A stretch of 64,000 nucleotides of DNA from positions 108,527,310 to 108,591,309 of the forward strand of contig CM070876.1 in assembly GCA_036365515.1 (NCBI GenBank), in the 5' to 3' direction. The notes beneath the pieces are model-generated. The model was not told where the DNA came from and did not search any database. It saw nothing but the letters and a program-made list of their open reading frames with translations. A program made the position numbers and the translations under genes. The stretch's first letter is position 1, and each line of letters opens with the position of its first letter. Of this stretch, positions 30,223 through 42,084 are shown one piece after another. The stretch comes from Torymus aiolomorphi (lineage: Eukaryota > Arthropoda > Insecta > Hymenoptera > Torymidae).

Positions 30223-32230
30223 TGAAATCTAACGTGTGCAAAATGCGATGAAACAACTGTCCTTCTTGAATACAATACTCCGGAAAGCTGCGAGGATTGG
30301 CTTGCACCCCGGCGAGGGTGTCTTGGTACCACTTTCCGTGGTCCTTTATGTTTACTGTACATATTGAAAGGGGTTGACGCGACAGAGCGTCCGCTACATG
30401 GTTTTCGACCCCTCGACGATAACGAATCTCATAATCCCACTGACCTAGTTCAATGGCCCACCTGACAAGACGTCCAGACGGGTTATCAATCTTTTCTAAC
30501 CACTTCAATGACTGATGATCAATCAGCACCGTAAAATGATAACCTTCAAGGTAGTCTCTCATCTTCCAGATGCCCCATTTAACCGCCAGACATTCCTTTT
30601 CTGTCGCGGAGTAATTTGGCTCTGCTGGTGACAGAGAGCGACTAGCGTAAGCTATCACCTGCTCTTTGTCGTCGTACGGTCGGGTCAGCATAGCCCCAAG
30701 CCCGTCGTTACTAGCATCTGTCTGCAAGATGAAGGGCTTGGTGAAGTCCGGGCAAGCCAGGACGGGTGCCTGGGTAAGACGGAGTTTGAGTTCTTCGAAC
30801 GCTCTCTGCTGGTCTTCACCCCGTACCCATTTCATTCTTTTCCTTAACAATTTATTTAATGGTGAAGCTAGAGCAGAGGCGTTCGGCACAAACCGCCAGT
30901 ACCATGAGACCAGGCCGACGAACCGTCGTAATTCCCGGACGTTAATTGGCGCGGTCAGGGCGGCGATGGCCGCGGTTTTCTCTGGGTCGGTCCGGATCCC
31001 TTCCTCGTCGATTACATGCCCCAGGTATCGGAGACGTTTACGTCCGAACTGACACTTGTCCCAGTTGGGTTTGAGTTTCGCTTCTCTTAACCTACGTAAC
31101 ACTTCTTTCGTGATTCGCACGTGCTCATCAAAGGAGGAGGTGACGATGACGATGTCGTCCAGGTAGCAAAAGGCGTGGGGCTCGAGTTCCGGAGTGATGA
31201 TGCTGTCGATAAGGCGTTGGAAGGAGGTCGGTGCCGAGTGCAGTCCGAATGGCATGACCGTGAACTGCATCAGGCCACGGTTGGGCACAGTGAAGGCCGT
31301 GAGTGGTTTGCTATCCTCGGTGAGGGGTATTTGCCAATATCCGTTTTTCAGGTCGATGGTGGATAGGTACTTCGCTCCCCTCAGTTTGTCCAAGGTGGGA
31401 TTCACTTGAGGTAGCGGATAGGCGTCCTTCTCTGTGACTCGGTTGAGTCTCCGAAAGTCAATGCAGAATCGGTATTTTCCGCCCTTCTTCTTGGCAATGA
31501 CGATTGGCGAGCTCCACGGGCTATCGGAGATTTCGATCACCGCCTCGGCGATCATACGACTGACCTCTTCGTCAATGACCTTCTGCATGGCTAGATTTTT
31601 GGCGCGGTACCGCTGCTTGAGAGGGGTGGAGTCCTTCAGTTTAATTCGAAATGATGTCAGGTGAGTTGGGCCGGTAATGACGTCTAACAGCTTCCTCTCT
31701 CCAGCGATGAAGTTATTGATGAACTCCCTCTCTCCCGAGGTTAGTTCGTTGATTCCGACGGTGCAAACGTTTTTGATTGCGGCCAGCGTGGTCGCTGCAA
31801 GTGGCTGTCCATCGATGGTCAGTTGTACGCCGAGCTGTTCCAGGATATCCATCCCTAGTATGATCTCGTGGCCCATTTGCTCCAGGGCCAGAAACGTGCA
31901 GGTTACCTGTCTCCTGCCGACACTACAGGTGCCCGTGACACTGCTCTCAATCCGGGTTTCGGAGTTGTCGGCTAAAGTGGCGACCATTTGCGATGGTTGC
32001 CTTGTCCATCCGCAGGAGACGCACCATTCCGCGATGCAAGGGTGAACGAAGAAACTAACAGCTGTGTCAACCAGTCCGTCGAAGATTTGACCGTTTATGG
32101 TGATGAAGACGTAGCGGCAGGGGTCGGTGTCCTGGAGGGTCGAGAGCCGGTCGCGACGTTTTCGACCCGACGGTCTTTTCCCGCCGGCAACCCATGGCAA
32201 TGCTTTGTGTGTACTCCGTACTTTCCGCAA
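30215..32230 (-). CDS. pol (PR-RT-RH): Gypsy protease-reverse transcriptase-RNase H
   Basis: Open from 32230; the useful frame ends near 30215, after which the same frame is a shifted read of integrase down to 29870. Protease: GLVDTAVSFF at residues 52-61 (the usual DTGA/DSGA reads DTAV) and IILGMDILEQLG at 123-134. RT: RFCIDFRRLN, STIDLKNGYWQIPL and YLDDIVIV at about 356-363 (intact YxDD). RNase H: FILQTDASNDGLGAM, AYASRSLSPAEPNYSATEKE and the tether region WEKIDN-like. It overlaps gag by 136 bp in another frame, consistent with frameshift expression. The DTAV change may inactivate the protease. Confidence 0.88.
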
Positions 32231-33357
32231 ACAGAGCAGAAGAGTATGCGTGCGTTACGACACTCGGTCCAACTGTGGCCTTGTTGTTTTGTTTGGTCGC
32301 GGGGCGACGGAACTTCGGCGTTGGCCACCGCAGTGTTCGTGCTCTTCTGGTCCTTCTTTATTTCGAGGAGGATTGTTTCGTGTTTTTCCACCAACTGCAC
32401 CAGCGTCATGGCGTCGGATACTTGGGTTCTGTGAAGGTGAAGTTTCAACTCCGGTCTCATGCCGAGTTGTTCCTCGACCGAATACCCTCCCCTTCTCTTC
32501 ATCAGTGTCTGTAGCGCCGTGACGTAGGCGCGGATTGGTTCCTGGTGTCTTTGTGTCCGCTCAGCGACCTGGCGGCTCAGTCTGCGGCGCTCCAGGGGGG
32601 GCAGATAGAAGTCTCGGAGTTGTTCCTGAAAATCCGCCCAGGAAGTGCATCGGCTGGCTGCATTCCGGTACCAGTGGAGAGCATCGCCGCGCAGCAGTTC
32701 CGGTAGGCCTTGTAGGAGTTGGCTCTCTTCGACGCCGTAAGCGAGTCGTAGCTCCTCTACTCGTTCGAGGAAAGGGTATACGTCTTTCCCATCAAAGTAG
32801 CAGTTCCATTTCCGCATCTGATCCACCACTTTCCGCCCTTCGATCACTAAGGGCTGTGTGGTGGGGACCTGCTGCGCGGGTCGGAGAACACCCCCGCCTG
32901 GTGTTGACGTTCGCATGGACTCCCCGCTAAAAGGTGGGGACCGGTTGGCCATGTACTCGGACCTTTGCGCTGGTAAAGGTGCGTTACCTTCGTCCCCCTA
33001 GTCGGTTGCTAGGACGTACCGGCCGTTGCTGCAGAGCGTCCTTCCGACGACAGGGGATACTCCATCCCCTCTGCGCTCGTCGGCGGTTGATTGTTGATTG
33101 GCGCTGCCGAGGTCCTGCGGCCGGGTTAAAATGTCCGCCGGCTTCTGATCCTCGGCTGCATCTTTTGTACGGTCCAGTTCTTCGTCGTAAACCTCTGGAT
33201 CGGTCGGCCTGTCCTGAAATAGCTCCTCGTTCTTCCTGACAAATTCTACGAATCGCTGGCGGAGTACTGCGACGGAACCCCGGATATCAATCTGGTACTT
33301 GTGCAGCTCCTCCACGAGTTCCTCCTTCTTCAAACGGTAGATCCACGACACGGCCAT
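32095..33357 (-). pseudogene. gag: Gypsy gag with SAP-like N-terminus, in-frame stop
   Basis: One frame from 33357 to 32095, interrupted by a TAG at 32998-33000. The N-terminal 50 residues (starting MAVSWIYRLKKEELVEEL, then a second helix) look like a SAP helix-turn-helix, which is unusual for gag. After the stop the capsid region has WNCYFDGKDVYPFLERVEEL and LLRGDALHWYRNA. The C-terminus has one zinc knuckle (CRNARILFCSVCGKYGVHTKHC). The stop could be a dead lesion or a read-through site; only one copy is visible. A second Met lies at 32952. Confidence 0.75.
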
Positions 33358-33535
33358 GGTCCCTCCTCGATGCGCTTACAGTCTCCTTACTTGCTAAGAC
33401 AAAACGAATCTTATTCTCTAAGTTATAGGATAGGACCGGAATTTATTAAATGTTTCTGAAATACACCTTGACAATTGATAAATGATACAATAGGTCGGAC
33501 TTGGCGTAATTTCTAAGCACGTTTGTTTTTAAAAC

Positions 33536-33554
33536 GGTCCCTGTTCGGGAGGCA
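33536..33554 (-). other. Primer-binding site of the gypsy element
   Basis: Next to the 5' LTR on the minus strand: TGCCTCCCGAACAGGGACC. The CCCGAACAGGGAC core is that of tRNA-Lys-primed retroelements. Confidence 0.7.
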
Positions 33555-34826
33555 TGTAACGGTTGCTCCCTGCCGGACGCTCAGGAGTTTACCAGGGTGT
33601 GGAAGGAGGAGAAAGGAGTGTCAGGTGGCTTAACAGACGAAATGAATAGATATATAGTTGAATATAGAAAGGCTAGTTTATTTGACTAATTAAAATACTA
33701 ATCAACAAAGATGAAAATCTTTGAACAACTGAATGAACAACTGAAGCAACAATATTCGCCACCAATGACCGCAGTAGCCTTAGTTCGCTACCTGAAACAA
33801 GTAAATCAAACAAACGTGCTTACTTCGGCGTACGACTAAGTCCGCGGAACTTACAGACTAAATGCTATCGCAGCGCCCTCTCGCAGGAGGGCCTCGGTTA
33901 TGCTAAGCTTTGCTACAACGCGTACGTCGAGTCACGGTATCGTCAGCGCGGTGAGTCGGCGTCAAAGTCGTAAAGTCCGGGGTCTGGTTCAGGTGTCTAC
34001 GGTACTTGAATGCCCCCTTACCCTTAGTCGCGTGTGCACACGCCGATTAAGGGGGATTAGCAGCCTTGAGAACTCGGTCTGTGCCTACCTCGTGTGCTCA
34101 TGGGGTAGGATCAGGGTTCGTTCCGGCTTTCCTGGTGTCGGTCCAATTAGTCCGCGTTTAGCTAGTCACGTGGGCTCACGCAGACTAGTGTTCCGGCGAC
34201 TCTAGGAACATGCCTCGCGACTACCTCGTGTGCTCACGACGGCAGAGGCGGGTTTGTTCCGGTGTTCCAGGCACAGGTAGGAGTAGGTCGTGTTCCACTA
34301 GTCACGTGTGCGCACGCCGATTAAGGAACAGCGATTCCGGGCACGCGGCCTGTGACTACCTCGTGTGCCCACGACGGTAGTAACAGCAGATGTCCTGGTG
34401 ATTGGTGTTGTCCGATGGCTGGTGATACCGAATTCCTCACGTGTGCTCACGAGAGGAAGGCGGTAGTTCCAGTCCCTGGGACGGTCGGTCACGGTCTGTC
34501 TCGTCGTCGGTGTGTGAGCTGCGTATATGATATAGATTCGGTGATAAGATTCGCGCGCCGGTCTGAAGTCGCGTCGGTCGCGGTGTGCGCACGCCGGTGT
34601 GGAGTCGCGGCGATCTCGGGACATGGCGTGTTTACATACAGCGACGTGAGTGCGCGCGCGCGGACGTTCGTGGACAAAGCCAACTTACATGAGGCGGCGT
34701 GAGCGCGCGCGCGCGCGCATATTCGTGGACACCCAGAGCACGCGGCGTGGACCTAACCTATTTATGGTGCGCGGGTCGCGGCGTGTAATTGCAGGTTAGT
34801 AACGAGGCATGATTGCCTTCGTTACA
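33555..34826 (-). repeat. Gypsy 5' LTR (element orientation)
   Basis: 1272 bp bounded by TGTAACGG and CGTTACA on the plus strand. Contains about seven CGTGTGCNCACG-like dyads between 34029 and 34450, spaced alternately about 60 and 77 bp, plus CG-dinucleotide runs near 34650 and 34700. Confidence 0.9.
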
Positions 34827-34830
34827 ATGT

Positions 34831-35956
34831 TATTAATATAAAATATATTATTTTTCACATTAAATATGAAAAAAGATTCATTTTTAAATGACTTACTTTT
34901 CTGATATCTCCCCAAAGGTCTTCTTCATCGTAAGTAGTATGATCCATCATTAATAGCTTGCACAAGATCTTGTGTCATTTTTGCTCATTTAGTCCAATCA
35001 CCAGTATGATCATGTCCTTCATATTTCAGAATTCTCGAAGATGCAGACTGTGTAACGCTGAGCAATTTATTGATATCACTGTCAGAAATTTCATAACCAT
35101 GATCATTTTCAGACCATTCTCAGTTATGTCTAAACCGGGTTCAGTTTTGAACTCAATGCCGAGCACAGGTTCTGTTTTGATTTTTGTTTTTAAACATTTC
35201 CCTTTTGATTTACTTCTAGCTGTACTGGGCGTTTTTGAATTTTTAGAAGCTATTAACTTAATATTTTTGCCACCTGTTGATACAACAAATGGCTGGTCTG
35301 TATCGTTGAATACATGTGGATCTGCACCTTTTTACGTGTCTGTATTTACTAAAACTTTAAAGCGATCATAAAATTTTAATTTATTGTCCATGCTTGGCTG
35401 CTTTGAATTGAGGATCTTCATTGATAATCGTTTTTGTTACTCGACGGAAAAGCTGCATATTCAAATTCATCAAACTTCTTCTCTACTAGGTCAGACTTAT
35501 TGGAAGGTAGTTATAAAGATTAGTTATCTTCATAATGCACTATAAGCGTATCAGTATCGGGTCACTTCAGCATTGCTTAAATAGTAAAAATAGACTCCAT
35601 CTTCTTATACTCTTCTATTGTTATAATGTTCTTTGCAATACAAAATATAAACAACATGATTTCTTCAAAAATTTCTTACACTAAGAATTTCATTGAATCT
35701 GTATATCTAAGTAATTACATGGCGAGTTCAGTCGTCTTTGACTTCGGAGGTACTTCGATTTGGCAACGTCGCACGATCGTTTGACCGCATTTGGGTAGTT
35801 TTCTTCTGCTTGCTTGAACCGTACCTATATACGTACGTGCAAATAATAACAATTAGTGAGTGGAGCCGTCGAATAAAGGTGATGATTCCGCAAGCTCTAG
35901 TTCATTATTACAAAATATAAAGATCTATTGACGTTTTCACATAAAGCATTGAGTAT
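34831..35956. other. Unidentified gene-derived sequence, minus strand
   Basis: 34880-35010 resembles 22243-22394. Further left on the minus strand, about 35350-35100 is nearly open and encodes ADPHVFNDTDQPFVVSTGGK and a KSKGKCLKTKIKTEP stretch, with a stop near 35330. Composition and continuity suggest a degraded gene, family not recognised. 35460-35956 shows nothing. Confidence 0.3.
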
Positions 35957-36100
35957 CTGTGATCCCAGGTTTAGTGCGCCCTCTGTTCATCCCGTGCGGT
36001 GGGCCCATAAGAACTAAATCACCTGTGCGGACAGGAGAATAGTTCTTATGGGCCCACCGCACGGTATTTTCAGATGGCGACGCTAAATCTGGGATCGCAG
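35957..36100. repeat. Fold-back/MITE-like element with 60-bp inverted arms
   Basis: Left arm 35957-36015 and right arm 36041-36100. The inner 25 bp pair almost perfectly (CGTGCGGTGGGCCCATAAGA with its complement), while the outer part (GATCCCAGGTTTAG / CTAAATCTGGGATC) is diverged. The spacer is about 25 bp. Confidence 0.8.
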
Positions 36101-36675
36101 ATTGTCTATGAACACCAAACGCATCATTTCAAATCGCGCAAACTTCTTAATCTCTTTGCGACGATGCCAAATCGTCTGTGCAGTGATAGGCTGAGCCTAA
36201 AGCATTTTATTCATTTGCTTATATTCACTCTGAAAGTTAGTGAATCAACATTTGAATGGATGCATAATATTTATGGGTTATTACATATACATTTCTTACA
36301 GTTTTATCAAAGTCATACCGTTTTCAACACTTTCTTAAGTAAAACTGTGGAAAACGTGATGACGCACAAGACAACGTGTTAACGGCGTAAACATGAAATT
36401 AATATTAAACTTTTTAGATTACAAAAAAAATCATACATAGTTTTTGTATTCTTGCGTAGCACTTTATTTCAGCATAAAAGGAAAACATTCTGAGCCCTAG
36501 GGTCTAACACAGAAGGGTTTATTTGAATAATCAATTCCGAATTACTTGTTTATTGGAAAAGAAAATTTCGTCCTCTCACAGGATACGATAAATGCAATAC
36601 CAAATTACTTAATTATTGGAAAAGAAAACTTCCTCCTATCACAGGATTCGCTATATGCAATCCCAAATTATTTAA
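36101..36675. repeat. No gene; 65-bp AT-rich direct repeats
   Basis: 36101-36500 shows nothing. At about 36535-36675 a unit with TTATTGGAAAAGAAAA, CACAGGAT(A/T)CG and TGCAAT(A/C)CCAAATTA is repeated twice, with a further copy at about 37165-37235. Confidence 0.6.
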
Positions 36676-37012
36676 TTATTTATTGGAAATAAAAATCTTT
36701 TCCATCATTAAGAGTTGATATTAAGGTTGTTTATCAAATGAACCTAATAAATACAGGATTCAAAGATAGAATCATTTTCGTATGAAATGAACCACTAATC
36801 GACGTCTAATTTCGGGTTGAGGCCTACGGATGGAGAGCACACTCAGCGCTCGAGCGTGCTCGCCACCCGTAGGCTACATCAGAAGCGCGGTACTACCGGC
36901 AGATACCGAAAGCGAGGCAGATTTTCAGTTCTGCGACTAAACACCTTTTCCACTTGGAACAGACGGCAGCTGTAATTTTGAATATCTTCATTTATTTGTC
37001 AATAGGATTGTT
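36676..37012 (+). repeat. 337-bp repeat with central hairpin, copy 1
   Basis: Direct repeat of 39696-40034 (constant offset 3020 bp). The central hairpin at 36822-36874 (stem GCCTACGG...CCGTAGGC) is in the opposite orientation to that of copy 2, whereas both flanks are in the same orientation. Confidence 0.88.
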
Positions 37013-37363
37013 TATTGTCGAAATAAATCAATGCCGCTCTCAGCGACTTGCCTTCGCAGTATGCCGGGTGAGTAATTGATATACCACGAATGAATAATTC
37101 CCGAATTCCGGCAAATTAAGTATTCTAATAATATGGCATTACTACAATTAGAAAATTTGAATAATCAATCCCGATTTACTTATTTATTCGAAAAGAAATC
37201 TCCGACCTATCACAGGATACGCTACATGCAATCCCAAATTATTGCTTCCTCCTAGAGGAAGCTTTGTGATAGTAAAAAAAAAAGTTTGTGAGATAATGTC
37301 TTAGGAATGTTGTATAGAAAATTTGGAATCGAAATACACCATTTTTAGAAAATGTCCGTATGG

Positions 37364-37364
<1 letters not shown>

Positions 37365-37425
<61 letters not shown>
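37365..37425. repeat. (TG)n microsatellite
   Basis: About 61 bases of uninterrupted TG dinucleotides. Confidence 0.97.
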
Positions 37426-37429
<4 letters not shown>

Positions 37430-39695
37430 CCGTATACTCTGATATCTCATGATCTACTCAACCGATTTTAACGAGAGAGTGATCATTTTTTCAGATTTTG
37501 CTTCAACAATTGGGGTCAATATTTTATTTTTGTCAAAATCGATTTTTTTGTTTTTTATCGCCATTTTTAAATTTTCAAAATTTTTATTTCCAATTTTTTT
37601 ATATTTAGAACAAATATTATTTATATACGATAAATTCTCTGTATGCAGAATAAAATTTTCTACAATTTAAAAAAAAAAAAAAGCCGTTAGCTATATTTCG
37701 TCATAAGTTATTCATGAAAACGTCATTTTTAGTAAATAGGTTATATTTCAAAATTAAAAAAGATATTAACATGAATATTTTTTTGGTTATAAAGAATACT
37801 GAGTACTATAACTTACTAAATTTTTAGGTTTTTTATTCATTATTTTTGGAGAAAAAAATAATTTATAAAAAAAGTGTTTTTTTTGTCGTTCAATAACTAG
37901 AGTAAAATTGGCTTAATCAGTTTGAAATTTTTTTTAGTGGTACATTTTGTATCACAATCGATTGAGTTCTTTGGGCAAAAGGATTGATCCATAAATTTCA
38001 GAGATATTTGAGGTTAAAATTTTTTTCACTTTTTTTTTAAATCGTAATTTCTCGAGAACGGCTTTATGTATTTGAATCGGGTGGGCGGCATTCGAAAGAG
38101 AATTTCAAGACCTATATTTTCTAAAAAAAATTATTTGTCTAGCTATTACGGTTCTTTTGTTATTAATAAAAACGTAAACATTGAAAAATGAAAAAATGAG
38201 TTTGGTATGTCCAACTATTGCGGGAGTAAAAATTGACTTAAGCGCTTCAAAATTCCTCGTAGAGGTGGATTTTGGATAGTTTTCGGTCGAGTTATTCGGG
38301 CAAAATGATTGGTCCTTAAATTTCAAAGATATTTAAAAAAATTTCAAGTTAATATTTTCCATAAAATTTTCCCAATTTTTTTTAAATGTATTGAGGATGG
38401 CTCTATGTATCTGAATGTGATGGGTAGCATTTGAAAGAGAATTAAAATATTAATATTTTCTAAAAAATTATGTTGTAGTATTGTTTGATTTATTTTTTTA
38501 TATTTTCTTAAAATATTAATGTGCCCAACAAATATATAAAAATAATCACTTTAATTACAATATTCTCCTTTTGTGAAAGTATAAGACATGTTGTATTTTC
38601 ACATTAGCCTAATATCATAAATGATTTGATTATTGTATTACATTTAATAAACAAATATTTCACATATATGAAATATTTATTTTTATATGAAATATTTATT
38701 TATTAAATGTAATAAAGATGTGAATCAATTTTCATTATCATATTTTCAAGTTTGTACATTTAGTACAATTTTTATTTTAAATGATGATGAAAATTAATTA
38801 CAATTGATAAATGAAAATTAATTCACATCTTACATGGTGGAGGAAGGAAGGGCTAGGTGGATTCAAGGAGGATTACGGAGGGATGACTCCCATGGTTTTT
38901 AGGGCTACTGGCGATGAATTCCATGGTTGTGTTTAGGGTCATTATATAAAAAATTATTGTGTAATTTTATATAATTTCGGCATGTCCCAAAATCATATAT
39001 AATTATTATTATTTCTTATATATAAAACCTAAGCTCAATAAAATCAAAAATTCAACGCGCCTATAACAGTACCCCAGTGGTGGTGCGGAAAGCTGTTTAA
39101 AATGTGGTAACCCTTGGAAAACAATGTACCCTCTAAATACCCATTTTCATGCTTAAAAATGCATAACATTCAAACCTACATATACAAAAAAATGAGTATA
39201 GAGATCTGGCATCAAGCAATTGGCATCCTTTTTTTTAAAATGTATTGAGGATGGCTCTATGTATGAAAGAGTAAAAATAAAGTAGAACCTTCTTATTTTT
39301 TTTATATAACTTCATAGGATTTAACTTAACAGAAATATGTTAAATGGGAAAAAGTTTTATGTCAATATTATCGACAACTTTTATATTTAAAATATTTGAG
39401 GAGTTATAAATAAAATGGGCGATTTTTGGCTATAACTTGAATGGATTTGATTTTACACGAAAATGTTAAATACAACAGTTGTGGATAATATTAAAACAAA
39501 AAATTTTACTATTTAACATTCTCGTGTAAAATCAACTCCTGACGAGTTGTTAGACTTATAAAAACGATTTTAAGCCGTTTACATCGTACAAAATAAAGTA
39601 TGAAATTTTAAATATTGGAAGTAAAAATTAATTAAAGGAATCAGTAAATCAAGTTTGAGGAAGCTACGTGCCAATGAATTGGCAGCGGTTTTTAT
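37426..39695. other. No gene; AT-rich with internal duplication and inverted repeat
   Basis: A segment around 37965-38140 recurs at about 38300-38480 (GGCT(T/C)TATGTAT(T/C)TGAAT, GAAAGAGAATT). An inverted repeat at about 38634-38715 pairs TTACATTTAATAAACAAATA with its complement. Open frames are composition artefacts. Confidence 0.5.
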
Positions 39696-40034
39696 TTATT
39701 TATTGGAAATAAAAATCTTTTCCATCATCAAGAGTTGATATTAAGGTTGTGTATCAAATTAGTCTTATAAATACAGGATTCAAGGATAGAATCATTTTCA
39801 TATGAAATGAACCACCAATCGACGTCTAATTCCGGGTTGAGGCCTACGGGTGGGGATCACGCTCGAGCGCTGAGCGTGCTCCCCATCCGTAGGCTACATC
39901 AGAAGCGCTGTACTACCAGCAGATACGGAAAGCGAGGCAGATTTTCAGTTCTACGACAAAACAACTTTTGCCACTTGGAATATACGGCAGCTGTGATTGT
40001 TTTAAATGAATATATTCATCTATTGTCAATATGA
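39696..40034 (+). repeat. 337-bp repeat with central hairpin, copy 2 (hairpin inverted)
   Basis: Same flanks as copy 1. The hairpin at 39842-39894 matches the reverse complement of copy 1's hairpin (about 6 differences in 55) much better than its direct sequence (about 11, eight of them clustered in the loop). Confidence 0.88.
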
Positions 40035-42084
40035 TATTTACAGAAAATGCTCTTTACAGAAAATGTCGTGCGCTACTGTTTCAGGCAAATAATGCGAGAT
40101 ACAATGGTTTCAACTGCTATAAGTTGGCAATTATTGTTTTGTTAAATGCAAATTTGCTTACTAGTTTATATTTCACCGTCAAATCGTCCACCGGTAAAAA
40201 CTCTTTACAAAAAATCCCTTCAAAGTCTCTTTACAAAATATGTCATGGGCCCAGAATACCCCTTAATGAAGTCGAAAAAAATTGTTTAAACTTGTTCATA
40301 CAAGTTCATATTGAGAATTATTATAACGAATAATGAAATTCTTCGATTACTTAAAATTTCTTCTGGAAATCGGTTATTAGTAAATACTGAAATTAGGAAA
40401 AACCCTTCGGATGCTCTTTACAAAAAATATATCAAGCATGGATTTTCAAGAAATTATTCATGAGAGAAGTTTTTATTGCGAAGAAATCACACGTAGTAAA
40501 CGTTTTTTCTGTCATTAGTTAACCTATTTTATTGAAATTTCGGGAGAAAATTATATGCAAATTGCGGACAAGTATTATGTCGTTGATTTGTAGGTTATGT
40601 GACCCCCAAAGCTTTTCTAGGGTTTATTGCAAATTCATTGATCATTTCAATTGAAATTTGGAGAAATAATTAAAAGTTACTGACCGAATTGCACACAAAT
40701 CTTCGTAATTCTAAATGTTGAGAATTCCGTATGTAATTCATATCGTATAAGTGATATTCAAACGCGCTTCGCGCGTACGTTTCTGTTTTTGAGGTTATGC
40801 ATGCTATCTTCATTATGTTTTACTTTTAACTTATTTAAGTATTTTTTCAAAGTCGGAACTTAATCATTTATATACTACTGTAATGTAAAAATTACATTTA
40901 AAAACATTCAAACTTTAAATTCCAAACAGTAAATTTCTCGCACCTTCTTCTTATCGACCAATCAGAATCAAACCTTTAGATGCTTCAACATCGCCGCTCA
41001 TCACTTTTCACCTCAAGAAGGGAATATCGTATTATTGCGAATACAGTACCACCTCCCATTTATAAGTACATTGATTTCGGCGATCCCGTAAAAACTTATA
41101 TTAGAGAGTAGTAGTACTCTGAATAAGTACGTGTCACAAATTTAATGTAAAACGTGTGCAAATAAGTAATCTGAAAGGAGTGGATGAAACGTAAACAACC
41201 ACACTTTATAACTGCGACAGCTACATCTGTTCATGGTAGCGCCATCTATTGCACCGAGAAATGAACACATGTTACACACTTACACTCTGCTTATAAGTTA
41301 TGTATACATATATAGCTGGCTATATTAGCATACAATATAAAATTATAGTTTTTGCAAGTTTTCGAAAAAAGAGCTTTGGTACACCGTAAGTTAGTGCAAA
41401 ACAAACATTCCATTCAATTTTGGGGCAAAACTGTTCATTATCCTTGAAGATTTTCAGTTCCCCAATTTGGGGAACTGAAAATCTTTGACAATAATTAACA
41501 GATCTGGCTGTTAATTTATTTAAATTATTCCTTATTCACTAACTTACAATGTACCACAGTTGTTTTGTCGAAATATTTAGTGTTTAATGACAAAAAATTA
41601 AAATGACGAAAAATCAATACGTCGGTAAGGTAGAGTCAATTTTTCGTGCTCACATGGCCTTAGGAAGGGGCCACAAATGCACCGCGCTGCACCGCGTTGC
41701 TTCGCGCCGCGCTTGAGCTGTCCGCTTCGATACAACAAGTGAGAAGCGCCTCTATGTTCGTGATCCGTGGTATTCTTGAAGATGAAAAAAACTAATCTAG
41801 ATGGAACATAGTCCATGGGCGTTGCTCCATTTCCCATATTGGAGTTCCGGAGTTTTGTGGAAATATGCAATAATTATTATTGTATTCAATAAAGTGAGTA
41901 TTTGTGCTATTTATTTTTTTAGCTAAAGAGCAAAATCTTACAGATAATCATTTGATTTATTGACTTAAAATCCTCTTTCTTACTACTACTCTTTTGGGGT
42001 AAAGGTCACATTAACTAGCTAAAACAAGTTAAAGTCGTGGTTAAAGTATAACAAATTTAATATTTTCTGTATTATTCGCATATA
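40035..42084. other. No gene seen; AT-rich intergenic DNA with one perfect palindrome
   Basis: Nothing coding recognised. A GC-richer patch at 41640-41730 has repeated GCACCGCG words. 41985-42083 has an inverted relative at about 49680-49770. Confidence 0.5.
41448..41484. repeat. 37-bp perfect palindrome
   Basis: Two 18-bp arms (AGATTTTCAGTTCCCCAA and its exact complement) around a single base. Confidence 0.9.

Larger units (their letters stand above)
26334..34826 (-). mobile_element. Ty3/gypsy LTR retrotransposon, full length, minus strand
   Basis: Two LTRs in direct orientation, a tRNA-Lys-type primer-binding site, gag, PR-RT-RNase H, integrase and a third ORF, flanked by the 4-bp duplication ATGT (26330-26333 and 34827-34830). 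Total 8.5 kb. Gag carries an in-frame stop and pol one frameshift before integrase, so the copy is probably inactive. Domain order PR-RT-RH-INT is that of Metaviridae. Confidence 0.93.

Noticed and set aside
31677..32930. Plus-strand frames opposite gypsy pol and gag
   Set aside because: Antisense of well-supported RT and gag domains.
36535..37260. CRISPR-like spaced repeats
   Set aside because: Only three diverged 65-bp units without unique spacers of constant size; the genome is eukaryotic.
40740..40800. CGCGCTTCGCGCG palindrome as regulatory site
   Set aside because: Short and isolated; a common CpG-rich word in insect repeats, without context.
41640..41730. Possible snRNA or 7SK-like gene in the GC-rich patch
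   Set aside because: No match to the conserved boxes of U1, U2, U4, U5, U6 or U12 that I could see.
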